A model generated the notes under the pieces. That model was not told where the DNA came from. It saw only the letters and a program-made list of their open reading frames with translations, and made no database searches. Shown piece after piece: positions 10,223-21,662 of a stretch of 64,000 bases of DNA. Source of the stretch: Tetraselmis striata. Lineage: Eukaryota > Chlorophyta > Chlorodendrophyceae > Chlorodendrales > Chlorodendraceae. A program made the position numbers and the translations under genes. How positions within the stretch are numbered: the stretch's first letter is position 1; every line of letters begins with the position of its first letter. The stretch is taken from positions 18,025 through 82,024 of the forward strand of contig VCJN01002003.1 in assembly GCA_006384855.1 (NCBI GenBank), given 5' to 3'.

Positions 10223-11787
10223 ATGTCTGCCAAGAGGCTGAAAGGAGCGGGAGGTTCTTCGAGCGTGCCACCCGCCGTGCATGAAGGCGGCACCCCGGCT
10301 GACGTCTCTCAGACAGTGGAGCTGATATCTCCCAGCCAAGCCCTGCGGGCGCGTTTCATCGGCAACAAGCAGTTGCAATCGGGCCAGCCCACGCCGTTTA
10401 AGTTGGACCCGAGTGACGCCCAGAAGACCTTGCTGAAGATGGCGATGGAGTGTCTGGTCGACATGTCAAGCAAGCAATGGAACGAAATGGGCTTTGGCAT
10501 TCAGGGCGGGCGCATCCAGGTGCACCCCCCCCCCCTATAAACATGATGCCTTGCTGCTGCCGATGCCCGCCTTGGCTTGACGTGTGTGTGCCCCTGACAC
10601 CAACATGACATCCTGCCCCCGGAAGACATGTTGGACATTGCGGACCACACGCAGGTGAAGCCGTATGACGGTGAAAAGGAGGGCAAAGTCGACCCGTGGA
10701 AGCTGTGGCATTGGGCAAGGAGTGCGCCAGAGACCTGGGTCGGCAAAAAGCAGAGTCAAATGAAGAGGTGCCCCCCTCCCGCCCCCCTTCAACCCCTGAC
10801 CCGTGCGTTGCTTATTATGAGCCTGTGCCTTGCAGGAAGGCCTTGTTTGCCGCCTTGCTGGAATTGCGGCGCGCTTTCGTGGCTGGTGCCGAGAAGGCCG
10901 GCGAGCTAGCACCAAAGTTTTGGTCGTGGCCGGTGATCGCGTTGCTGTTCACCCCGGCGGATGCCCCCGCTCAGATCACCTATATTGATGGGCAGGCTCC
11001 AAATCTGCAGGCCATCCTTGCATGCACGTGCCACTGCCGCCCCACTGAGGTGTACCGCGGGCCAGAAGTGAGCTTCACAGATGCCGTGAAGCACATTCGG
11101 TACCCGGTGCGCCCCCCCCCCCCCCCCCCCCCAGGCCGGTGGCGGGGGCGGGGGCGGGGGCGGGGATTGAGTGCCATCCATGTGTTGACATGAAAAGGGC
11201 CTCGAGGACCACCGCCTCACGGAGAGGACGCTGGCGGAGACAGATCCGGGAGCTGCCCACTTCATCACGAGCCACAAGAACTTGATGCAGCCCCTGGAGG
11301 ACTTGGAGCGTGGCATGGGTGTCCCCGAGGAGAACAAGCCCTACATGGAACAATACCATGGGTACATGTTTGGGTCGGACACGACGCACCGCGGGCCCGC
11401 GGGCGCCCCAGTTGAGCTGCCCGGCGGTAAACCCTGTCCCAAGTGTCGCGGGCGTGGCAATGTCCGCTTGTACGGGCAGGGGCACCTTCTGGGACTGCAT
11501 GGCTGCGGCCGTGCGGACGACCCTACCCAGTACACGCCGCTCCTGGCAGCCTACAACGAGGCACTCTACCCACACATCACCCCACCCCCCGCAGTGATGC
11601 TGCGGAGAAACGCAATCACGACTTGGCGGCGCAGCATGTGGCCCGCTTTGGGGATCATGCTGTGTTGCCAAACCATTTGTACAGTGACGAGGACTACGCC
11701 AGCATCCATGCCAGAGCGAAGGAGCTGCGGCTTGTTGTTGAGGCTGCGGCTCCTGCTCCTGCCGCTGCCGCGTCCATCCCGCCGTAG
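10223..11787 (+). pseudogene. Gene X 3' part (outer copy), unknown multi-exon protein
   Basis: Exons read 10223-10519, about 10607-10767, 10836-11106, 11198 to about 11577 and on to 11787. The introns starting at 10520, 10768 and 11107 all begin GT followed within a few bases by C runs. It contains a possible zinc knuckle (CPKCRGRGNV) and an Ala-rich C-terminus ending AASIPP, stop TAG. Compared with the intact copy in element 2 it has two lesions: the acceptor CAACAG of the first intron is CAACAT here, and 5 extra bases near 11580 shift the frame. It is either the second half of X or a separate gene; the stop at 10181-10183 favours separation. No family recognised. Confidence 0.5.
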
Positions 11788-12230
11788 ACAGACGATCGGG
11801 TATGGCAGCACCGCCCGTGCTTGTAAATAAGCGACAATGGATCACGTCATGCTCCGGTTGTACTCCTACACTTCCTCCGCTTTGGCGGTTGGGGAAGGGG
11901 AGGGGTCCTGTCCTTATTACTTGCATTGGTGGACGTGCTGGATATGGAGGTCACCGGGCACATCGCGTGGTTTCGGAGCAGTTCATTCGCGCCTCCTCGT
12001 CTTGTTTGCAATCGTCGCCCTAATCCAATGCAGGGTGAGTAGCGGGACACTGTGCCCCCCCCCCCCCCCCCCCCGGGGTATATGTAAAGAAATATCCAGC
12101 CGTGCATGCGCCGCAATCGGTACCCAATGAGCGGGGTACGGGACAGTGGTTTCGGAGCAGAGCAAGCATTCCGTGCGTGTGCACAAGCACGTACGACTGG
12201 GAATGAGGCGGTGCTGGCGGAGTGCATTGG
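11788..12230. other. Spacer between X and the Z remnant
   Basis: Downstream of X; the same sequence is at 21240-21660 in reverse orientation. It holds a C run (12056-12074) just after a GTGAGTAGCGG donor-like site, and a short frame from 11837 with hydrophobic residues that I cannot support as a gene. A similar TGTAAATAAGCGACAATGG word recurs at about 3670. Confidence 0.4.
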
Positions 12231-12819
12231 CGGTGCATAGAATAGCGTGTTCCTGGGGTTTTGGCTGCATCGGGCGCCGTATTCCCATCCATCCGGCACG
12301 GAATGTCCGGTTTTCACACATATGTGTGTGAATATAGTGTGAATATTACGCGTCTTTTACGCCGGGTGGATGGGCATCCAGCGTCCGATGCACCCCGAAT
12401 CTCACCAACACGCTACTCTACGCACCCCCAATGCACTCCGCCAGCCCCGCCTCTTTCCGCGCAAGTCCTACATACGTTCCATTGTATGCGTACATGTACT
12501 GCTCCGAAACCAGCCCAAACTTAATGAGTGCACAGGTGTAAATGGTGGGGGGGGGGGGGGGGGTGGAAGCGGGGCATCCACTCACACATACCCCGGCGAT
12601 GCATGACAGATATTTCATGCCGTGGCGGTTCGGCGGGCCGACCCGGCGGGGGGGGGGGGGGGGGGGGGGTCTATTCAACTACACGTGCGATAGTGTCGTT
12701 TCGTGGAGCAGTATATGTGCCCGGCCTCATTTATACCGCCCCCTACCTGGGCTGCATGGTCCACCCCTACGAATCACTTAGCACAAACCACCATTACTTC
12801 ATAGGAACCTAGCACAGCC

Positions 12820-13275
12820 ATGCTTATATGCCCGCTTTGCCGATCAACTTCTACGCACTTCCCGTCCCTCAACCGCCGGACATGGGGGGAAAGCCGCCAG
12901 CCTCGGCAGTTGCTTAGCCAGACTTGGCATCCCGGCCGTACCGTGTCCATGGCTTCGCAGCGGTGCCGCCGGCACACGCCGAGTCCGGCGCCTGCTGCCG
13001 CCGGGTTGCGCACGCATGCACGCACGGTAATACGCCGCCGACGCCGCCACGCTGACTTCCACCACGTTCGCCAGCTGCAGCTTCGCACGCCGTTCCGCCG
13101 ACCTACGAAACGCACGATTCCCCCTCCCCCCCCCCCCCGTCCCCGCGTCATGTATAATAAATTCGAGGCGACTGTGTGTGAGGCTTCCGAGAAGGCACGC
13201 GCGGCTGGTAGGGTGCGCAGGGTGAGGCGGCGGACGGCCCGGGAGATGAAGGAGAGCGAGACATGCCGTCAGTGA
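12820..13275 (+). pseudogene. Gene Z, outer copy with internal deletion
   Basis: Carries the 5' flank of Z and its last ~40 codons (ASEKARAAGRVRRVRRRTA ... ESETCRQ, TGA) joined directly at about 13165-13175, so the acidic region and the Cys/His-rich domain are missing. An open frame from ATG 12820 crosses the join, but nothing shows it is used. Confidence 0.5.
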
Positions 13276-13489
13276 GGTCGGGCGCAATGTTATTGGGTGG
13301 GGCACACGGGCGTGTAACACTTGCACTTTGCGCGTACTGCTGGGTTACATCCATGCGGCGTCACACAATGCAACCGGAAAGGCTGCGTTGCTACTGCAAA
13401 CGATGCTAAGCCTCACTCGGTAGCAACCGCTGCCCCGCCTATCCCACAGCCGCTGCCCCCCCCCCCCCCCCCCCCCCCCTCGCGCACCG

Positions 13490-14326
13490 TCATGCGACCT
13501 TGCGTGGATCCCCGCCACCAGCAGCTCCCCGGCGTCGACGCCCAAGTCGGCAGCCTTCGCGGAGGACATGTCGGCAGGGGCCATGAGAACAGCCACCTTG
13601 CGGATGCCCGGACCATCTAGTAGGACAAGGGCCTCCTCCCCGCCGGAACCACCGCCGCCGCCCGGAATTCTCTCCACAAGTCCAAGCCCACGGCAGTGTG
13701 GGCTCGTTCCGGCGTCCACACCGTACACAATGCAGCCCGAATGGGCCGCGTCTGGCACGGCTGTCGTCCGAGTCAGCCCCTGGCGGGGGCGGTGGCGTGG
13801 CAAGGTAGAAGTGTTGAGCTCGCGCGACCATGGTGGTGTACTTGGCGTCTTCGCGCTCCGCCAGCAGGTTTCTCGGCAGCTCCTCCTCGCTCTCCAGCTC
13901 CTCGGTGGTGTAGGGGGGTGGATCGGCGTCGGGGACTTGCTTCAACATCTTGTACACAAAGAAGGAGTTGTCTCTCGACGTCTCCGCGTCTTACCCCCCC
14001 CCCCCCCCCCGGTGAAGCCGGGGCTTGTCGCCGTTGCGAAGCGACGCCGCCTTGTAGGCCAGGAGCCCCCCATCGCCAGCGCTGGGGGTGGTCCAGCCCG
14101 GCAGGACCGCACCCCACCCCACGAGTATGGGTGCATACGAGTGCGAGCCCTGCACCGTACGTCGGACGTCGTCCAGCAGCTTCTCCAAATGGTCCTTGAA
14201 GTCCACCGCGTCCTCCCACGCAGCGGATGCGCTCCCAACCAACCGGATGGGCGTCTCCACGGCGCCGGGGCCTGCGTCGTCTGAGGCAATGTAGCCCTCT
14301 GTGTGTGGGTGGGTCGCTGTGAGTGC

Positions 14327-14369
<43 letters not shown>

Positions 14370-15540
14370 GGTGGGTATGGGTGCACGTGGCTGAGGAGGC
14401 AGCAAGAGGCGGGGGGGGGGGGGGGGAAGAGACCTTCTTGTTGGGGTTGGGTTCCTAGTAGAGGCGATGCGCCTTCAGGCGGTTGATCTGCTGCGCGAAA
14501 AGGAGGTCCCTCATCATGGTCTCGCAGACATTCTTCGGCAGCACGCGCTTGGCGCCCGCCTTCAAGAAGCCCATGAGGTTCTCCATCCACAGCTCCGCAA
14601 GCGGGTGCCCGCAAGCCATCATCTGGTGGATCATGCGGCACACCGCCGAGTGCAAGTTAGAGACGAGGAGCGACACGAAGCCGTTTTCCTCAGATAGGCG
14701 GGCATACACGGTGATGTCCGCTAGGTATCGAGTCCTCCCCTCCCTGGTGAGCGCGTCTACCTGCGCCTTGCGCTCAGTGCCGTCCTCCTCCGTCACCACG
14801 TTCTGCAACCCCCACCGCGTGACGAACCACATAGCTCCTTGCAAGCGCTTGTACATGTGCCCAAGCACCCCGAGCTGCGACACCGCACGCATCACCGCTG
14901 GGGACGCGAGCTCCTTCTCGGTCATGATCGCCTTCACCCGGGCCTCCTCAAACAGCGGACCGGCGGTAAGAAGGGAAAACGATTCCGTGTGGTGCCAGCA
15001 GTCCTCTATGACCCAGCCGGACTGCACCGTCACCTTGCCATACCCTGCAGCCATGAAGGGGAATGTTGTCACGCCCACGCCCCCGCCCCCGCCCCCGCCC
15101 CCGCCCACGCCCAAGGGGGGGGGGGGGTGGGGGGGGCTTACCTTTCGACTTCTTGGACACCGCAAACGAAGGGCGCAACCCGCGTCCAAAGTTGCTGGGT
15201 ATCAGGACTAAAGCCTTGCGCCGGTCTTCCTGCTTCATAGCCCGAAGTCCAACGTGGCCCAGCACATCGAGGAATTTCCTCCAAAAGTCCTTTCCCAAGC
15301 CCAAAAAGCACATGTGGTCCGGCGCGAGGGGGAAGAGGTTGACCATGCTGACATAGGCCAGGACCACATGCACCCGGCACACGCCATGGCAGCCGGTGGT
15401 ATGCTTGGCCTGCTATAGCCGGTTTGTGTTGAACGCACGCCGGGCAGCGGGGCTCAGTTCGCCGTCCTCATCCCCATCAAGGTCCGACTTGGCCAAGTCC
15501 TCCTCTATCTGGCCGATGACGCCCATCTGCTCCAGCATCG
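13490..15540 (-). pseudogene. TNP2-like CACTA transposase, outer copy
   Basis: Best preserved transposase core of the window. In order on the minus strand: an acidic segment (LEQMGVIGQIEEDL), the GCHGVCRVHVVL motif, LAPDHMCFLGLGKDFW (the DxMHxxxLG-like block with Asp kept), an intron with donor at 15141 (GTAAG then C tract), a second exon with the NLHSAVCRMIHQMM and LAELWMENLMGFLK segments typical of the TNP2 C-terminal half, then an intron with donor at 14433 and a (CA)n-rich body, and a final exon starting GYIASDDAGPG. In-frame TAGs at 15414-15416 and 14455-14457; the second is AGG in the element 2 copy. The BED/Tudor-like exon is missing upstream. Role: cut-and-paste transposition of CACTA elements. 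Family call rests on these motifs and on the CACTG ends with 3 bp duplications nearby. Confidence 0.6.
14326..14366. repeat. (GT)n/(GGGT)n microsatellite inside transposase intron
   Basis: The AC repeat on the gene strand lies next to the intron acceptor; it is repeated at 17230-17285 and 25545-25595 in the two other copies of this intron. Confidence 0.85.
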
Positions 15541-15724
15541 TGTAGGACAAGGGCCTCCTCCCCGCCGGAATTACCGCCGCCGCCCGGCACTCTCCACAAC
15601 TCCAAGCCCACGGCAGCGTGGGCTCGTTCCGGCGTCCACCACTGTGAGATTGAGATATGACATAAATGTGCCCTACTGGTGACGAACTACGACATACGGG
15701 GACGATACGGGACGGACGAGGAAC

Positions 15725-16093
15725 GTGGATTTATTACCGAGTAGCGACGACTATCGCGCGCGACCTGTAAAGTACTATATGAATTTCTCGTTTCCATAAT
15801 TTCATCAAATTGATATGCGCACGCGGGCTCGCGTGTCGCGCGCCGACGCGGAGCACCCGGGCTAAGTACAGGCAGCTGCACGTACTCGCTGCACATCGCC
15901 GCACATCGCTGCTGTGAGATTTCATACCGAGTAGCGACGACTATCTCGCGCGACCTGTAAAGTACTATCTGAATTTCTCGTTTCCATAGTTTCATCAAAT
16001 TGATATGCGCACGCGGGCTCGCGTGTCGCGCGCCGACGCGGAGCACCCGGGCTAAGTACAGGCGGCTGCACGTACTCGCTGCACATCCCTGCA
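15725..16093. repeat. CACTA subterminal repeat, two tandem ~189 bp units
   Basis: Two copies of a unit containing GAGTAGCGACGACTATC and ATTTCATCAAATTGATATGC, followed by short TGCACATCC repeats to about 16150. One inverted copy is in element 1 (8958-9118). Likely transposase-binding region. Confidence 0.75.
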
Positions 16094-16273
16094 CATCCGT
16101 GCACATCCGCTGCACATCCATGCACATACAACGCTGCACATCCATGCACGCGCATAAAGTACGGGGTAGCCTGGCGGTCACCGCCGCTCACCGCTGAACC
16201 AAGCGCGGACAGCCGCGCACTAGCATTTGTGCTCCCTGCCGGTGGTGGGCTACATCCACCCCAACTCTCAACG

Positions 16274-16314
16274 CCCCCCCCCCCCCCCCCCCCCCGCCCC
16301 CCCCCCCCCCCCCG
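16274..16314. repeat. Poly-C tract before the BED exon
   Basis: About 40 bases almost purely C, ending shortly before CAG and the ATG at 16334; mirrors 8620-8645. Confidence 0.9.
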
Positions 16315-16333
16315 CGCGTGCGCGCGGCAGCAG

Positions 16334-18060
16334 GAATGCCGGGAGAGGGATGGATATCGAGTGTGTCGAAGGATGGCGTGTACACATGCAAGCACTGCCA
16401 GGGCATCGTAACGGGCAGTAGTGAAAGGACGGCGCGAGAGCGGCACTTCCTAAAATTCCCGAACTGTAGGCACTCGTTGAAGCGTGCGGGTAAGTTGCGC
16501 CGCAAGGCCGCCTTAGTACAAGCAGCAGCAGCAGGGGCGGCAGCAGCAGCAGCAGCAGCGGCAGGGGCGGCAGCAGGAGTAGCTGCAGCCGTCGGAAACG
16601 GCCCGCCGGCGCCGGTCTCGGACGACGGCGGCTCGAAGGAGGACGATGTGATGGGCGTGGGGGAGGACCCCGTTGGCGAAGACGGTATGGACATCGACGC
16701 GCCTGCGTGGCCGCCGGCGGGCGTGGAAGCCGCCGATGAGGGCGTGATAAGGGAAGGCGATCCCGGTGACTTCTACATGAAGGTCATCGCCAAGAAGTTC
16801 CGGGGAGTATGGCACTACGGCGTGATAACCGGCGTCGTTATCGAGTGGGTGTTGGAGGACTACGGCGGGGCGACCCAGTGGCGCGCTGTTTTCGAGGACG
16901 GTGACACTGTGGACCTTCTGCGTTCAGAGGTGAGTGGGCCCGGCCTGTGTGCTGGTGGCACCACTCACCTGCGGTTGTATGGAATCACACGCACCCGCCC
17001 GGTCGGCGTGGCAGGTTGTGGAGGCTATGGCGGCTGCCCAGGAGCACCCCCCTGTGGATGCGGACGGGGAGGCTCGCTTGGTAACCGTCCCTGAAGGCGA
17101 TGACCTTTTCGCGCAGCAGATCAACCGCATGAAGGCGCATCGCCTCTACAGGGAACCCAACCCCAACAAGAAGGTCCCCCCCCCCCCTCTTGCTTCCTCC
17201 TCCGCCACGTGCACCCATACCCACCCACCCACACACACACACACACACTCACACTCGCACTCACAGCGACCCACCCACACACACAGGGGTACATGGCCTC
17301 AGAGGACGCTGGCCCCGGCGCCGTGGAGACGCCCATCCGGTTGGTTGGGAGCGCATCCGCTGCGTGGGAGGACGCGGTGGACTTCAAGGACCATTTGGAG
17401 AAGCTGCTGGACGACGTCCGACGTACGGTGCAGGGCTCGCACTCGTATGCACCCATACTCGCGGGGTGGGGTGCGGTCCTGCCGGGCTGGACCCCCAGCG
17501 GTGGCGCTGGGGGGCTCCTGGCCTACAAGGCGGCGTCGCTTCGCAACGGCGACAAGCCCCGGCTTCACCGGGGGGGGGGGGGGGGGGGAGACGGGGAGAC
17601 GTCGAGAGACAACTCCTTCTTTGTGTACAAGATGTTGAAGCAAGTCCCCGACGCCGACCCACCCCCCTACACCACCGAGGAGCTGGAGAGCGAGGAGGAG
17701 CTGCCAAGAAACCTGCTGGCGGAGCGCGAAGACGCCAAGTACACCACCATGGTCGCGCGAGCTCAACACTTCTACCTTGCCACGCCACCGCCCCCGCCAG
17801 GGGCTGACTCGGACGACAGCCGTGCCAGCGCGCGGCCCATTCGGGCTGCATTGTGTACGGTGTGGACGCCGGAACGAGCCCACACTGCCGTGGGCTTGGA
17901 CGTGTGGAGAGTGCCGGGCGGCGGCGGTGGTTCCGGCGGGGAGGAGGCCCTTGTCCTACTAGATGGTCCGGGCATCCGCAAGACATGCCGACATGTCCTC
18001 CGCGAAGGCTGCCGACTTGGGCGTCGACGCCGGGGAGCTGCTGGTGGCGGGGATCCACGC
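16334..18060 (+). pseudogene. BED/Tudor-like N-terminus joined to transposase C-terminal exon, core deleted (element 2)
   Basis: ATG at 16334 (MPGEGW). BED finger CKHC ... HFLKFPNC about residues 13-40, poly-Ala linker, acidic region, Tudor-like KKFRGVWHYGVITG ... WRAVFEDGDT. After about 17100 the frame jumps to the LLFAQQINR-type end of the core exon (FAQQINRMKAHRLYREPNPNKK), so the TNP2 core is deleted. The intron at 17174 (GTCCCC, (CA)n, ACACAG) is followed by GYMASEDAGPG and the C-terminal exon with the DNSFFVYKMLKQVPDADPPP and acidic LESEEELPRN segments. The G run at 17570-17588 lies within this C-terminal part. Cannot be a working transposase. Confidence 0.55.
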
Positions 18061-18279
18061 GAGGTCGCAGGACGGTGCGCGAAGGGGGGGGGGGGGGGGC
18101 AGCGGCTGTGGGATAGGCGGGGCAGCGGTTGCTACCGAGTGAGGCTTAGCATCGTTTGCAATAGCAACGCAGCCTTTCCGGTTGCATAGTGTGACGCCGC
18201 CTGGATGTAACCCAGCAGTACGCGCAAAGTGCAAGTGTTACACGCCCGTGAGCCCCACCCAATAACATTGCGCCCGACC

Positions 18280-18909
18280 TCACTGACGGCATGTCTCGCT
18301 CTCCTTCATCTCCTGGGCCGTCCGCCGCCTCACCCTGCGCACCCTACCAGCCGCGCGTGCCTTCTCGGAAGCCTCACACACGGCGGCGCGAGTCGCGTCG
18401 TGGAACGCGTCCCTGACATGGCGGAACTCCGCCCTCACCGCGGCCGTGGTCGGGCAGGGGACTGCCCGCTGATGGGTCGCCATGCATGGGTACTTGGGGC
18501 CGCACAAAGCCGGGGTGCCGTCGCAGCAACACTCCCAGTCCGTCCGTTGGCCGCAGTACACGCATGACGGGCGTCCGGCCAGGACACGCACATGATAGTG
18601 CATGTGGCCGCCTCCCGCCACTGCTCGTAGTGCTCCGGTCAACATGGCGACGAGCAAGTCGGCATGTCCCGCAGGTGGCTGCGGGGCGGGTGGCGCGAGC
18701 GCAGCCTCGCTCGCCTCGACAACCCCCTCAGCCCTATCAGTCGCCTCGACCACGGCCTCCTCCGCCTCCTGACGCGGCGCATCAGGCGCATCATCGTCGC
18801 CTGGCAGGGCGTCCCCCCCCGCAACGGCGCCGTCGGCGGTGGCCGACGCCGTCGTGGCGGGGTGCTGTGAGGAGGTGGCCCTAGACATAGGTGGGGCCGG
18901 CACCGCCAT
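18280..18909 (-). CDS. Gene Z: acidic plus zinc-ribbon-like protein (element 2 copy)
   Basis: One continuous frame of about 209 residues from the ATG at 18909 (MAVPAPPMSR): Ala/Glu/Asp-rich N-terminal half, then the Cys/His-rich block SCVYCGQ ... CCCDG ... ALCGPKYPCMATHQ and a basic C-terminus ending ETCRQ with TGA. It differs from element 1 by 2 bases near 18640, which changes which frame feeds the Cys-rich domain. Accessory transposon protein of unknown role; piggyBac-tail-like cysteine spacing is noted but not taken as proof. Confidence 0.45.
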   Translation of the reverse strand: MAVPAPPMSRATSSQHPATTASATADGAVAGGDALPGDDDAPDAPRQEAEEAVVEATDRAEGVVEASEAALAPPAPQPPAGHADLLVAMLTGALRAVAGGGHMHYHVRVLAGRPSCVYCGQRTDWECCCDGTPALCGPKYPCMATHQRAVPCPTTAAVRAEFRHVRDAFHDATRAAVCEASEKARAAGRVRRVRRRTAQEMKESETCRQ

Positions 18910-19219
18910 GTGTTGCTCCACATGCGGTGCGGTTCCTGACGCGACAGCTCCGTCGCACCAGGTACCGGCGCCGGCACCCCACGCCTGCTGCGCTTACCAC
19001 CAACCGGCATGTTTCCTTTGGGAGGCGGTTCATCCGCGTCGGAGGTGAGCGGCGGTGCCGGTGTGGGTGTGGATACTGCCCGGCCATTAGGGCTCCCGCC
19101 GCCTGCCGCTCCGCCGACCCACGCCGCGGCGTGTGCTGCGCCCCGCATAGTCGCCTCGAATATATTATACATGACGCGGGGACGGGGGGGGGGGGGGGGG
19201 GGGGATTCGTGCGTTTCGT

Positions 19220-19522
19220 ATGTCGGCGGAACGGCGTGCGAAGCTGCGGCTGGCGAAGGTGGTGGAAGTAAGCGTGGCGGCGTCGGCGGCGTATTACCGT
19301 GCGTGCATGCGTGCGCAACCCCGCGGCAGCAAGCGCCGGACTCGGCGTGTGCCGGCGGCAGAGCTGCGAAGCCATGGACACGGTACGGGATGCCAAGTCT
19401 GGCTAAGCAACTGCCGAGGCTGGCGGCTTAACCCCCATGTCCGGCGGTTGAGGGACGGAAAGTGCGTAGAAGTTGATCGGCAAAGCGGGCATATAAGCCT
19501 GGCTGTGCTAGGTTCCTATTAA
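19220..19522 (+). CDS. ORF W, small basic protein (element 2 copy)
   Basis: 100-residue frame beginning MSAERRAK, nearly identical to 4845-5147. A G run (19186-19203) lies just upstream, a C tract for the opposing strand. No family recognised; possibly only the antisense of the Z 5' region. Confidence 0.3.
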   Translation: MSAERRAKLRLAKVVEVSVAASAAYYRACMRAQPRGSKRRTRRVPAAELRSHGHGTGCQVWLSNCRGWRLNPHVRRLRDGKCVEVDRQSGHISLAVLGSY

Positions 19523-19582
19523 GTAATGGCGGTTTGTGCTAAGTAATTCGTAGGGGTGGACCATGCAGCGCAGGTAGGGGGC

Positions 19583-19595
19583 GGTATAAATGAGG
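19583..19595 (+). promoter_or_regulatory. TATA-like element GGTATAAATGAGG
   Basis: TATAAAT in a GC-rich setting, conserved with the matching sites in element 1 (about 4783-4793, minus sense) and the outer copy (about 12735, minus sense). No clear gene follows; the G/C runs and satellite lie downstream. Confidence 0.3.
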
Positions 19596-19649
19596 CCGGG
19601 CACATATACTGCTCCACGAAACGACACTGTCGCACGTGTAGTTGAATAG

Positions 19650-19682
<33 letters not shown>

Positions 19683-20028
19683 CCGGGTCGGCCCGCCGAC
19701 CCGCCACGGCATGTAATATCTGTCATGCATCGCCGGGGTATGTGTGAGTGGATGCCCCGCCGCCACATCCCCCCCCCCCCCCCCCCCCCCATTTACACTT
19801 GTGCACTCATTAAGTTTGGGCTGGTTTCGGAGCAGTACATGTACGTATGTATATACATACAATGGAACGTAGGACCTGCGCGGAAAGAGGCGGGGCTGGC
19901 GGAGTGCGTTGGGGGTGCGTAGAGTAGCGTGTTGGTGAGATTCGGGGTGCATCGGACGCCGGATGCCCATCCACCCAGCGTAAAAGACGCGTACGTAATA
20001 TTCACACTATATATATTCACACGCAAAT

Positions 20029-21240
20029 GTGTGAAAACCGGACATTCCGTGCCGGATGGGTGGGAATACGGCGTCCGATGCAGCCAAAACCCCAGCAACA
20101 CGCTATTCTATGCACCGCCAATGCACTCCGCCAGCACCGCCTCATTCTTTGTCGATTTCGAAAACGCCTTCACATTATCCACCGCTAATTGCAATTGCCA
20201 CCGTGTAATGTTGTCACGATGTGCGCACACAACAACACTTACTACCGGTTCCGACGCGGATGGAGGCGGGGCTTGCGGAGTGCATTGGCGGTGCGTAGAG
20301 TAGCGTGCTGCAAATACTTGGGGTGCATCGGACGCCGGATGCCCATCCACCCAGCGTAAAAGACGCGTAATATTCACACTATATTAACACACAAATGTGT
20401 GAAAACCGGACATTCCGTGCCGGATGGGTGGGAATACGGCGTCCGATGCAGCCAAAACCCCAGCAACACGCTATTCTATGCACCGCCAATGCACTCCGCC
20501 AGCACCGCCTCATTCTCTGTCGATTTCGAAAACGCCTTCACATTATCCACCGCTAATTGCAATTGCCACCGTGTAATGTTGTCACGATGTGCGCACACAA
20601 CAACACTTACTACCGGTTCCGACGCGGATGGAGGCGGGGCTTGCGGAGTGCATTGGCGGTGCGTAGAGTAGCGTGCTGCAAATACTTGGGGTGCATCGGA
20701 CGCCGGATGCCCATCCACCCGGCGTAAAAGACGCGTACGTAATATTCACACTATATTAACACACAAATGTGTGAAAACCGGACATTCCGTGCCGGATGGG
20801 TGGGAATACGGCGTCCGATGCAGCCAAAACCCCAGCAACACGCTATTCTATGCACCGCCAATGCACTCCGCCAGCACCGCCTCATTCTCTGTCGATTTCG
20901 AAAACGCCTTCACATTATCCACCGCTAATTGCAATTGCCACCGTGTAATGTTGTCACGATGTGCGCACACAACAACACTTACTACCGGTTCCGACGCGGA
21001 TGGAGGCGGGGCTTGCGGAGTGCATTGGCGGTGCGTAGAGTAGCGTGCTGCAAATACTTGGGGTGCATCGGACGCCGGATGCCCATCCACCCGGCGTAAA
21101 AGACGCGTAATATTCACACTATATTCACACACAAATGTGTGAAAACCGGACATTCCGTGCCGGATGGATGGGAATACGGCGTCCGATGCAGCCAAAACCC
21201 CAGGAACACGCTATTCTATGCACCGCCAATGCACTCCATC
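20029..21240. repeat. Satellite-like array, three units plus a partial (368-372 bp)
   Basis: GTGTGAAAACCG starts at 20029, 20397, 20769 and 21137. Units are nearly identical and match the two inverted units of element 1. Expansion from two to three-plus units distinguishes the two elements. Confidence 0.85.
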
Positions 21241-21662
21241 CGCAACCCCCGCCTCATTCCCAGTCGTACGTGCTTGTGCACACGCACGGAATGCTAACAC
21301 TGCTCCGAAACCACTGTCACATACCCCGCTCATTGGGTACCGATTGCGGCGCATGCACGGCTAGATATTTGTTTACATAAACCGGGGGGGGGGGGGGGGG
21401 CACAGTGTCCCGCTACTCACCCTGCATTGGATTAGGGCGACGATTGCAAACAAGACGAGGAGGCGCGAATGAACTGCTGCGAAACCACGCGATGTGCCCG
21501 GTGACCTCCATATCCAGCACGTCCACCGATGCAAGTAATAAGGACAGGACCCCCCCCCCCCCCCCCCGCCAAAGTGGAGGAAGTGTAGGAGTACAACCGG
21601 AGCATGACGTGATCCATGGTCGCTTATTTACAAGCACGGGCGGTGCTGCCAGACCCGATCGT

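Noticed and set aside
17209-17300. His-Thr repeat protein (PPTHTHTHT)
   Set aside because: Translation of the (CA)n tract inside a transposase intron that has its own GT and AG sites.
20399-20671. Repeated 90-codon ORFs starting MKTGHSVPDG
   Set aside because: One per satellite unit; they follow the repeat unit and show no family features.
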